In this document: piece by piece, positions 1 to 5,651 of the stretch
Layout of the letters: every line of letters starts with the position of its first letter
Numbering within the stretch: position 1 is the first letter of the stretch
Assembly (NCBI GenBank): GCA_903832475.1
Contig: CAILBQ010000308.1
Span: 1 to 5,767, forward strand
Length of the DNA stretch: 5,767 nucleotides
DNA from: an uncultured Acidobacteriota bacterium
GTDB taxonomy: Bacteria > Acidobacteriota > Terriglobia > Terriglobales > Acidobacteriaceae
Reading direction: 5' to 3'
Translations under genes and position numbers: made by a program
Notes under the pieces: model-generated
Told to the model about the DNA's origin: nothing
Databases searched by the model: none
The model's input: the letters and a program-made list of their open reading frames with translations, nothing else

Positions 1-1
1 G

Positions 2-3000
2 ATGACGGTTCCGTCCGGCCTGACCGACGACCGATCCAATGCAGGCCTGGCTTCTGCCGACAACATCTGGGGAGGGTCCCTGACCGCCTCGCAAATCAAC
101 CCCATCGCCGCGACGTTGCTCAACGCAAAGCTGCCCAATGGCCAGTACCTGATCCCGTCAGCCCAGTCGTCGGCGGGCTACCAGTACGGCGTGCCCAACG
201 TGAATCTCATCGGGACTTCGCGTCTGACGTCCGATCAAGCCACCATCTCGGTCGACTATGACCTGAGCAAGACCGACCGCCTCTCCGCCAAGTACTTTTA
301 TCAGGACGCCCCGGTGAGCAAGCCCTACGGCTATTCGCAGACCGGCGGTTTCCCAGTCACTCAGCAGAACGGCTCTCAGGTCGCTGCCATCGACAACACT
401 ATCTCCCTCGGACCCCGCCTCAACTGGGAACAGCGTCTCGGCTTCGTCCGCATGGGCTCCTACAGCTCCTTCAAGCAGACCGTCGCAGGCGGTAATTTTG
501 GCGTTGGCGCCAACTACGGTGCCGACAATCCGAACGACCCTGCTTACTTTGCTCCCGGCCTTCCCGGCCTGCTGATCAGCAATTTCGGCGACAGCAGCCA
601 GTACTCTCCGGGGTTGCAGGTTGGTCCCTACAGCGCCTTCGTGGACATGGGCTACTACCAGAACCGCGTCAACCCTTCTACCAACGTGATCTTCACGGCG
701 GGCAAGCACACCATCGTTGCCGGCGGCGGATACAGCTACACCCAGCTCAATATCACCAACAACCGCAATGGCTTCTCTGAAATCAAAGTCAGCGGGTTTG
801 ACAACTTCCTCAAGGGCAAGGTTCACGCCTCGAGCGTCATCGAGTCACTGGATCCTTCCACCGGCCGTAACAACGCCGACCGCTACTACCGTTCCAACGA
901 GCTTTCCGGCTATGTTCAGGACAAGTGGCAGGCCATGTCGAACCTCAGCGTCACCGCCGGCGTCCGCTATGACTACCATGGCGGTCTGACTGAAAAGTAC
1001 GGCAACATGTTCAACTTCGACCCATCGAAGTACAGCGTTTCCGGAACGTCAACAACCGGTTTCAGCGTAGCCGACGCAGGTTTCGTGGTCGCCCATAACA
1101 ACAAGGCCAACACCGACACTGCCGATTTCGCCTCGAACGACTCCACGCTGAATGGCCGCCAGTGGGGCATTTCGCCTCGCGTTGGCTTCGCCTATTCACC
1201 GAAGTCGGGTCATGGCAATTTCGTCATCAGCGGCGGCGCCGGTCTTTACTACGATCGCGGCGAACTCTTCAGCTATCTCTCTCAACCCGCAGGCGGTTCG
1301 ATTGGCGGTCCCTTCGGCGTGACCGAATCGGCTCCTCTGGTCGGCTATGCCAATGGCACCGGCAAGACACTTGCCGATCCCCTCGGCAACGGCCTGCATA
1401 CGGCAACTTCGACGCCTCCCGGCACTTATGTGCTGCCCAGCGCCGATCCCAGCAACATCAAGAGCGCTCTGCAAGAGCAGCTCAACACCATGACCGGTCA
1501 GAGTGAAGACTTTGGTCCGAACTGCGGCGGCGTCGACAACCAGGAAGGCTACCTGGATTGCACCGCAACCCTCAATTTCGGCACCTACGACAAGAAAAAC
1601 GTCCTGCCGTACACCTTGAACTACACACTCAACCTGCAATGGCAGCCGCGCAACGATCTGGCGATCACGCTGGGTTTTGCCGGCAACCGCGGCCGCCACG
1701 CCGTGATTCCGCTGCCTCTCAACGAACCCATCATCGCTACCGCCAGCAACCCAATCTGGGGCGAAGACTCTACCTACGGATTCGAAGTCCTCAATCAGAA
1801 CTCCTTGAGCGACGGATACGATTACGATCCCATCCCCGGCGAGCCTTGGAACACCCTGGACGGTGGCAACACTGACTTCCGCACTCCCTATGTGGGTTAT
1901 AGCCCCAACGCGGCAGATTTCAAGTCCTCAGGCATCTCCGCCTACGACGCGCTCGAACTTCACGTCGAAAAGCGTCTTTCTCACGCCTTCCAGGTCGGCG
2001 GCAGCTACACCTGGAGTCATGCTCTTGACGAACAGAGCGACATTGGCCTGTTCTTCACCGGCAATGACCCCAACCATCTGCGCGATTCATGGGCTTCTTC
2101 CGACTTCGATCGAACCCACGTCTTCAGCACCAATTTCCGGGTGCAGATACCGAACACTGCGCCTAAACGCTCGGCTCTCGCCTACCTCACCAATGACTGG
2201 CACTTCACCGGCACCGGCATTCTGCAGAGCGGCGAACCGTATTCGCTCTACGAGTTCTACGGCGCCGTGGGAAGCATCAACTTCGGCAACTATCCAACCC
2301 TGATGAATCCTGTGCTGGGCATCAAGGATCCCTCTCACCCGCACTCAGCTCTGACCGGCAACAGCGGCAAGTTCCGTGGAACCGGCGGCAGCTACTACCC
2401 CACTCTCGACCCTTCTCAGATCGCCATCAATTACGTAGCGCCTGGGACCAACGGCGTTCCCGTCTCGACGGGCAATGCTCCTCAGGACATCTACGAAACC
2501 GCCTTCAACAAGGGCGAACGCAACATCTTCCGTCAGGCCGCTCAGAAGCGCCTCGATATGTCGCTGCGCAAGGCCTTCCAGGTCAGTGACAAGATCACCC
2601 TGCGGTATGAATTCAACGTCTTCAACCTGACCAACACCACCAGCAGCGACGTGCCCCAGGATCAGGCGCAGATTCGTCAGAACTCTGCCTGCTCCAACAC
2701 TGCGCTTGCGGCTGGCAACAATTGCAGCGCTGACTACTACTACGTCAACTACGGTCAGATCGTGACCAGCGCCAACGCCACCGATCAGCAGACGGCGAAG
2801 CAGAATCTCGATCAGCTTCCCTATGCGACTGGATCGGGCAAGAGCACGAATCTGCCCACGCAGATCCCGCTTGGCGTCAACAACTGCATCTCGCAGAACG
2901 CCATCAATGCCAACGGATGCCCCAACAACGCTGCCAACTTCGGCTCCGTGACCGGCACAATTGGCGGCAATCGCGCCGTCACCATGGCCATCCACGTCAA

Positions 3001-3007
3001 CTTCTAA
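2..3007 (+). CDS. Oar-like TonB-dependent outer-membrane receptor, 3' part (5' end outside window)
   Basis: The 1001 visible residues are mostly the beta-barrel of an Oar-like TonB-dependent receptor, a family that imports large or scarce substrates across the outer membrane using TonB energy. The substrate cannot be read from the sequence. Family-typical stretches are a segment near residues 36-53 (ATLLNAKLPNGQYLIPS), NRGRH at 562-566, SYTWSHALDE at 668-677, SSDFDRTHVFS near 699-709, KRLDMSLRKAF at 849-859 and RYEFNVFNLTN at 868-878. The chain ends in VTMAIHVNF, with the terminal Phe expected of a barrel protein recognised by the BAM machinery. Frequent aromatic residues and alternating strands fit a barrel. 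The Met at position 2 is probably internal: relatives usually have a signal peptide, a carboxypeptidase-regulatory-like domain and a plug first, and none of these is complete here, so perhaps 100-250 residues are missing. The six cysteines occur only as three close pairs (508/520, 897/908, 962/973). About 90 residues separate the FNVFN strand from the final strand. The frame is intact to the TAA at 3005-3007. Confidence 0.88.
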   Translation: MTVPSGLTDDRSNAGLASADNIWGGSLTASQINPIAATLLNAKLPNGQYLIPSAQSSAGYQYGVPNVNLIGTSRLTSDQATISVDYDLSKTDRLSAKYFYQDAPVSKPYGYSQTGGFPVTQQNGSQVAAIDNTISLGPRLNWEQRLGFVRMGSYSSFKQTVAGGNFGVGANYGADNPNDPAYFAPGLPGLLISNFGDSSQYSPGLQVGPYSAFVDMGYYQNRVNPSTNVIFTAGKHTIVAGGGYSYTQLNITNNRNGFSEIKVSGFDNFLKGKVHASSVIESLDPSTGRNNADRYYRSNELSGYVQDKWQAMSNLSVTAGVRYDYHGGLTEKYGNMFNFDPSKYSVSGTSTTGFSVADAGFVVAHNNKANTDTADFASNDSTLNGRQWGISPRVGFAYSPKSGHGNFVISGGAGLYYDRGELFSYLSQPAGGSIGGPFGVTESAPLVGYANGTGKTLADPLGNGLHTATSTPPGTYVLPSADPSNIKSALQEQLNTMTGQSEDFGPNCGGVDNQEGYLDCTATLNFGTYDKKNVLPYTLNYTLNLQWQPRNDLAITLGFAGNRGRHAVIPLPLNEPIIATASNPIWGEDSTYGFEVLNQNSLSDGYDYDPIPGEPWNTLDGGNTDFRTPYVGYSPNAADFKSSGISAYDALELHVEKRLSHAFQVGGSYTWSHALDEQSDIGLFFTGNDPNHLRDSWASSDFDRTHVFSTNFRVQIPNTAPKRSALAYLTNDWHFTGTGILQSGEPYSLYEFYGAVGSINFGNYPTLMNPVLGIKDPSHPHSALTGNSGKFRGTGGSYYPTLDPSQIAINYVAPGTNGVPVSTGNAPQDIYETAFNKGERNIFRQAAQKRLDMSLRKAFQVSDKITLRYEFNVFNLTNTTSSDVPQDQAQIRQNSACSNTALAAGNNCSADYYYVNYGQIVTSANATDQQTAKQNLDQLPYATGSGKSTNLPTQIPLGVNNCISQNAINANGCPNNAANFGSVTGTIGGNRAVTMAIHVNF

Positions 3008-3026
3008 CCCCAGTCCTCAATTAACG

Positions 3027-3060
3027 CGACGAGGTTCCTTCGGGAACCTCGTCGTTGTTT
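3027..3060 (+). terminator. Intrinsic terminator of the receptor gene
   Basis: A perfect 12-bp stem (3027-3038 with 3043-3054) encloses a TTCG loop closed by C-G, the extra-stable C(UUCG)G type. It is followed by the T-rich run TTGTTT at 3055-3060. It begins 19 nt after the receptor stop codon. The T-rich tail lies on the plus-strand side, so it is oriented for the receptor transcript. The stem is symmetrical enough that it might also slow readthrough from groEL. Confidence 0.9.
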
Positions 3061-3159
3061 GCACCATACTTTGAAATCGCCCGGAGTTGGCCCTTACGAC
3101 TCAAGCCGAAGGGTGAACCCCTCATTTGAGGCAGGACCTGCTGCATCGAGGGCAAAGGC
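3061..3159. other. Spacer between the two convergent terminators
   Basis: About 100 nt with no supported gene. It contains only short self-complementary stretches, such as CTCA-TT-TGAG at 3121-3130 and GCAGG-A-CCTGC at 3131-3141. These are too small to assign a role. No promoter or ribosome binding site leading to a credible reading frame was seen. Confidence 0.6.
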
Positions 3160-3189
3160 AAAGGCCCCCAGCCGAAGCTGGAGGCCTTT
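3160..3189 (-). terminator. Intrinsic terminator of groESL
   Basis: Two 13-nt arms (3160-3172 and 3177-3189) flank a tetraloop that reads TTCG on the minus strand. On that strand all 13 positions pair, with one U-G wobble. On the plus strand the same position is a C-A mismatch, so the fold favours the minus-strand (groEL) transcript. The tail after the stem reads GCCTTTGCCTTTG, only moderately T-rich, although the stem itself ends in TTT. The hairpin lies about 45 nt beyond the groEL stop. Confidence 0.82.
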
Positions 3190-3201
3190 GTAGTTGCATT
3201 T

Positions 3202-3214
3202 GCGCCGAAGGCGC
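3202..3214 (-). repeat. 13-nt hairpin repeat, copy 1 (after groEL)
   Basis: The plus strand reads GCGCCGAAGGCGC, a 5-bp GC-only stem with a 3-nt loop. An identical 13-mer lies at 5009-5021, after groES. This copy starts 20 nt downstream of the groEL stop and just before the terminator. No T-tract follows, so it is not a terminator itself. A 3' mRNA-stabilising or processing role is inference. Confidence 0.65.
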
Positions 3215-3234
3215 GTCTGCCTGGATGGCAAATC

Positions 3235-4908
3235 CTAGTACATGCCGTCCATGCCGCCGCCGCCGTGGCCGCCGGCTGGCGCCGCTGCCTTGGGCTCCGG
3301 AATCTCGGAGATCAAGGCTTCGGTGGTCAGCAACAGGCCAGCGATCGAGGCTGCATTCTGGAGAGCGGTACGCGTGACCTTGGTCGGGTCGATGACGCCG
3401 GCCTTGACCAGGTCTTCGAACTGGCCAGTGGCCGCGTTGTAGCCGTAGTGGTTGTCCGTCGACTCGAGGATCTTGCCCACGACCACCGCGCCTTCTTCGC
3501 CGGCATTGGCGACGATCTGGCGAAGTGGCTCTTCGAGAGCGCGACGCACAATCTGTGCACCGATCTTCTCGTCGCCTTCGAGGGTCTTCAGCAGGGCTTC
3601 GACAGCCGCAGCCGAACGAACCAGGGCAACGCCGCCGCCGGCGACAATGCCTTCTTCGACTGCCGCACGGGTAGCATGCAGGGCATCTTCAACGCGAGCC
3701 TTCTTTTCCTTCAGCTCGGTCTCAGTGGCTGCACCGACCTTGATGACCGCAACGCCGCCGACCAGCTTGGCCAACCGTTCCTGCAGCTTTTCGCGATCGT
3801 AGTCGCTGGTGGTCTTTTCGATTTGCGAGCGAATTTCCTTCACGCGGCCCGAAATAGCAGCTGCGTCGCCCGATCCATCGATGATGGTGGTGTTGTCCTT
3901 GTCGATGGTGACGCGCTTGGCGCGGCCGAGCTGTTCCAGCTTGACGCCGTCCAGCTTGATGCCCAGGTCTTCGGTGATAGCTTCGCCACCGGTGAGAATC
4001 GCGATATCACCGAGCATCGCCTTGCGACGATCGCCAAAGCCAGGAGCCTTGACGGCGGCCACGTTCAGCGTGCCGCGCAGCTTGTTCACGACCAGGGTCG
4101 CAAGCGCTTCGCCTTCGACATCCTCGGCAATGATCAACAGGGGCTTGCCGTTGCGGGCAACCTGCTCGAGCAGCGGCAGAAGGTCCTTCATGTTGCTGAT
4201 CTTCTTTTCGAAAATCAGGATGTAAGGATCTTCGAGGGCCACTTCCATGCGATCGGCATCGGTCACGAAGTAGGGGCTCAAGTAGCCGCGATCGAACTGC
4301 ATGCCTTCCACGGTCTCGAGGTAGGTCTGCATGGTCTTCGACTCTTCGATGGTGATGACGCCGTCCTTGCCCACGGTCTTCATGGCGCCGGCAATGATTT
4401 CGCCGATTTCCACGTCGCCGTTGGCCGAGATGGTGCCAACCTGCGCAACCGAGTCATCGGTGACCGGCTTGGACATCGCGCCGAGTGCGCCGCCATCCGA
4501 CCAGTTGTTTTCCTTGTCCTTGGCGCCGATCACGGCAATGACTGCCTTGTCGATGCCGCGCTTGAGGGCAGTCGGGTTCGCACCGGCTGCAACCGTCTTC
4601 ACGCCTTCGCGATAGATGGCCTGGGCCAGAACGGTTGCGGTCGTGGTGCCGTCGCCGGCAACGTCGGAGGTCTTGGAAGCGACTTCCTTGACCAGCTGCG
4701 CGCCCACGTTCTCAAGGGCGTTCTGAAGCTCGATTTCCTTCGCAACCGTCACACCGTCCTTGGTGATGGTCGGGGAACCGAATTTCTTTTCAATGACCAC
4801 GTTGCGGCCCTTGGGGCCGAGGGTCACCTTGACAGCGTCCGCGAGGATGTTCACTCCGCGCAGGATCGCCTGACGGGAATCTTCTCCGTGCAAAATCTGC
4901 TTTGCCAT
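3235..4908 (-). CDS. groEL: Chaperonin GroEL (Hsp60, 60 kDa subunit)
   Basis: GroEL forms the double-ring, ATP-driven chamber in the cytosol that encloses non-native proteins under the GroES lid. The product has 557 residues (E. coli 548). Visible landmarks are TLGPKGRN at 29-36, Asp51 in the KDGVTVAKEIE motif, the nucleotide-binding GDGTTT at 85-90 (Asp86 matches E. coli D87) and Asp408 in RVEDALHATRAAVEEG, matching the catalytic D398. The apical substrate- and GroES-binding residues are all retained: Tyr209, Tyr213, Phe214, Leu244, Leu247, Leu269, Val273 and Val274 match E. coli Y199, Y203, F204, L234, L237, L259, V263 and V264. Relative to E. coli there are 11 extra residues near 127-152, at the equatorial/intermediate junction. 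The tail ends GGHGGGGMDGMY, shorter and less regular than the usual GGM repeats. I chose the ATG at 4908 over the one at 4917 because GGAG lies 10 nt before the former but only 1 nt before the latter; MAKQ is also the usual family start. The gene follows groES by 132 nt and is probably co-transcribed with it. Confidence 0.98.
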   Translation of the reverse strand: MAKQILHGEDSRQAILRGVNILADAVKVTLGPKGRNVVIEKKFGSPTITKDGVTVAKEIELQNALENVGAQLVKEVASKTSDVAGDGTTTATVLAQAIYREGVKTVAAGANPTALKRGIDKAVIAVIGAKDKENNWSDGGALGAMSKPVTDDSVAQVGTISANGDVEIGEIIAGAMKTVGKDGVITIEESKTMQTYLETVEGMQFDRGYLSPYFVTDADRMEVALEDPYILIFEKKISNMKDLLPLLEQVARNGKPLLIIAEDVEGEALATLVVNKLRGTLNVAAVKAPGFGDRRKAMLGDIAILTGGEAITEDLGIKLDGVKLEQLGRAKRVTIDKDNTTIIDGSGDAAAISGRVKEIRSQIEKTTSDYDREKLQERLAKLVGGVAVIKVGAATETELKEKKARVEDALHATRAAVEEGIVAGGGVALVRSAAAVEALLKTLEGDEKIGAQIVRRALEEPLRQIVANAGEEGAVVVGKILESTDNHYGYNAATGQFEDLVKAGVIDPTKVTRTALQNAASIAGLLLTTEALISEIPEPKAAAPAGGHGGGGMDGMY

Positions 4909-4918
4909 AATCTGCATT

Positions 4919-4922
4919 CTCC
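4919..4922 (-). promoter_or_regulatory. groEL ribosome binding site (decides the start)
   Basis: The minus strand reads CTGGAGAATGCAGATT directly before the ATG at 4908. GGAG ends 10 nt before that ATG, a workable distance. For the in-frame ATG at 4917 the gap would be a single base, so that codon is very unlikely to be the start. Confidence 0.75.
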
Positions 4923-4934
4923 AGTTTCAAATTC

Positions 4935-4949
4935 ACGCCGGTACGGCGT
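4935..4949 (-). promoter_or_regulatory. Hairpin in the groES-groEL spacer, upstream of the groEL ribosome binding site
   Basis: A 6-bp perfect stem (4935-4940 with 4944-4949; ACGCCG and CGGCGT) has a 3-nt loop. It ends 12 nt before GGAG of groEL on the mRNA. It leaves the ribosome binding site open, and no T-run follows it. It may be an mRNA stability or processing element; the function is inference. Confidence 0.4.
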
Positions 4950-5008
4950 TTGTGTCTTTCCTGCATCAGCAGGGGATTGATCTATTGTCCAAATCACAAA
5001 GGAAGAAA

Positions 5009-5021
5009 GCGCCGAAGGCGC
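5009..5021 (-). repeat. 13-nt hairpin repeat, copy 2 (after groES)
   Basis: This is identical to the 13-mer at 3202-3214. It starts 19 nt downstream of the groES stop. On the minus strand it is followed by TTTCTTCCTTTG, a pyrimidine-rich tail, so this copy could act as a leaky terminator that lowers groEL relative to groES. The 5-bp stem is weak for that role. A smaller hairpin, GTAC-TTC-GTAC (5030-5040), sits directly against the groES stop codon. Confidence 0.55.
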
Positions 5022-5040
5022 AGTCCACCGTACGAAGTAC

Positions 5041-5352
5041 CTACTTCTTGACGATGCCGAGGACTTCTTCTTCGCGCATGATCAGCAGCTCTTCGCCGTC
5101 GATCTTGATTTCCGTTCCGGAATATTTGCCGAAGAGGACGCGGTCGCCAGCTTTGACATCGAGCGGGAAGACTTTGCCTTCATCGTTGGACTTGCCCTTG
5201 CCGACGGCGAGAACTTCGCCTTCCTGGGGCTTTTCCTTGGCGGAGTCGGGGATGATGATGCCACCGCGAATGGTTTCGCCTTCTTCAACGCGGCGAACCA
5301 GAATGCGGTCGTGGAGCGGAGTAAAGGTCGTTACTGCAGAGGATGTAGCCAT
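5041..5352 (-). CDS. groES: Co-chaperonin GroES (Hsp10, 10 kDa subunit)
   Basis: GroES is the seven-subunit lid of the GroEL chamber in the cytosol. The product has 103 residues (E. coli 97). The family signature PLHDRILVRR is at 12-21. The mobile loop spans about 23-41, with GGIII at 30-34, whose hydrophobic tripeptide at 32-34 docks into the GroEL apical domain. A later segment, GDRVLFGKYSGTEIKIDGEE, leads to the closing strand LLIMREEEVLGIVKK. Compared with E. coli there are 7 extra residues before PLHDR (MATSSAVTTFT precedes it). The start is well supported, with AGGAGA 9 nt upstream. Promoter and repressor-like elements lie 110-170 nt upstream, and groEL follows, the standard groES-groEL order. 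Confidence 0.97.
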   Translation of the reverse strand: MATSSAVTTFTPLHDRILVRRVEEGETIRGGIIIPDSAKEKPQEGEVLAVGKGKSNDEGKVFPLDVKAGDRVLFGKYSGTEIKIDGEELLIMREEEVLGIVKK

Positions 5353-5361
5353 ACTGTTGCT

Positions 5362-5367
5362 TCTCCT
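5362..5367 (-). promoter_or_regulatory. groES ribosome binding site
   Basis: AGGAGA on the minus strand lies 9 nt before the ATG. It begins three bases after a GC-rich hairpin (5371-5397) that does not itself cover it. Confidence 0.85.
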
Positions 5368-5370
5368 GTG

Positions 5371-5397
5371 CGCGGGAAGGCTCCAGCCTGCCTCGCG
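5371..5397 (-). promoter_or_regulatory. GC-rich leader hairpin next to the groES ribosome binding site
   Basis: On the mRNA, CGCG (5394-5397), GG and AGGC pair with GCCT, CC and CGCG (5371-5374) around a TGGA loop (5382-5385). One bulged A (5393) and one C-U mismatch (5390/5377) interrupt the stem, giving ten base pairs in total. The ribosome binding site starts three bases after it. It is not an obvious RNA thermometer, because AGGAGA stays unpaired in this fold. It may protect the mRNA or keep the initiation site open. Confidence 0.5.
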
Positions 5398-5442
5398 ATT
5401 TTGGTTTGAAAGGTATGCAGACCGGGAAAGGTCCGTTCAGGC

Positions 5443-5485
5443 GGCGAGTCTGAGGTCGATCAACTCAAGCCTTAGCAGTCTCGCC
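5443..5485 (-). repeat. Interrupted inverted repeat in the groESL leader, sharing an arm with the CIRCE-like site
   Basis: The arms at 5443-5452 and 5476-5485 match in 9 of 10 positions (GGCGAG and CTG pair with CTCGCC and CAG; the central T-T, or A-A on the mRNA, does not). An inner AGG/CCT (5453-5455 with 5470-5472) can extend the stem across a 3-nt bulge. The right arm overlaps the left half-site and spacer of the CIRCE-like repeat. Given a start point near 5490, it would form the first stem-loop of the groESL mRNA. Confidence 0.5.
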
Positions 5486-5498
5486 TTCCAACTGCTAC
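5472..5498 (-). promoter_or_regulatory. Degenerate CIRCE-like operator (putative HrcA site) of groESL
   Basis: The plus strand reads TTAGCAGTC, 9 nt, AACTGCTAC. The CIRCE consensus is TTAGCACTC, 9 nt, GAGTGCTAA. The left half matches at 8 of 9 positions and the right half at 6 of 9. Both halves carry the same change at the seventh base (C to G), so the core TAGCAGT/ACTGCTA stays a perfect inverted repeat. It overlaps the -10 box and the predicted start point of the groESL promoter, the usual place for HrcA repression. hrcA is not in the window, so regulator identity is inferred. Confidence 0.6.
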
Positions 5499-5526
5499 AG
5501 TAGGCAAGCAGGCACGTATTTGTCAA
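5497..5526 (-). promoter_or_regulatory. Predicted housekeeping-sigma promoter of groESL
   Basis: On the minus strand a perfect -35 box TTGACA (5521-5526) is followed by 18 nt and TACTGT (5497-5502), which matches 3 of 6 bases of TATAAT, including the key TA and final T. Transcription would start near 5490, giving a leader of about 138 nt before groES. The -10 overlaps the CIRCE-like repeat, which supports the pairing of the two calls. Confidence 0.65.
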
Positions 5527-5639
5527 GCCGGAGCGCGAGATATGAGTGAAGTTCGCTAATCTTTTCTATAAATTCACACGAAAGGGCTGATTTGCTTCGC
5601 TTGCGAGTCATGAACTCATGTCCTATCCGTCTAAAACCT

Positions 5640-5644
5640 GGAGG
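5640..5644 (+). promoter_or_regulatory. Ribosome binding site for the divergent gene
   Basis: GGAGG lies 7 nt before the GTG at 5652. This is the best ribosome binding site in the right-hand region and favours GTG over the in-frame ATGs at 5610 and 5682. A TATAAAT sequence at 5567-5573 could be a -10 box for this gene, but I see no good -35 partner. Confidence 0.5.
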
Positions 5645-5651
5645 ATTGGCT

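Noticed and set aside
158..826. A 222-residue minus-strand frame inside the receptor gene, and similar antisense frames at 1196-1699 and 2345-2995
   Set aside because: They are shadows of the receptor reading frame in a GC-rich gene. Their translations have a low-complexity V/A/G/D-rich composition and no plausible domains.
3121..3141. Small palindromes CTCATTTGAG and GCAGGACCTGC between the terminators
   Set aside because: The stems are 4-5 bp with loops of one or two bases, too tight to fold as hairpins and easily expected by chance.
3126..3377. An 83-residue plus-strand frame over the groEL terminator and the groEL 3' end
   Set aside because: It overlaps the terminator, the hairpin repeat and the conserved groEL tail. 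Its Arg-rich translation looks like a GC-rich artefact.
4909..4917. Upstream ATG at 4917 as the groEL start (adds Met-Gln-Ile)
   Set aside because: The ribosome binding site GGAG would be only one base away from it. The ATG at 4908 has proper spacing and gives the normal MAKQ beginning.
3265..4980. A 571-residue open frame on the plus strand covering nearly all of groEL
   Set aside because: It lies antisense to an unmistakable, intact groEL. Its openness is explained by the codon bias of groEL on the other strand, and its translation shows no recognisable domain.
5592..5629. Possible plus-strand promoter boxes (TTGCTT or TTGCGA with weak -10 partners) for the divergent gene
   Set aside because: None combines an acceptable -35, spacing and -10. 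The TATAAAT at 5567-5573 is the only good-looking element, and it has no -35 partner, so no promoter is called.
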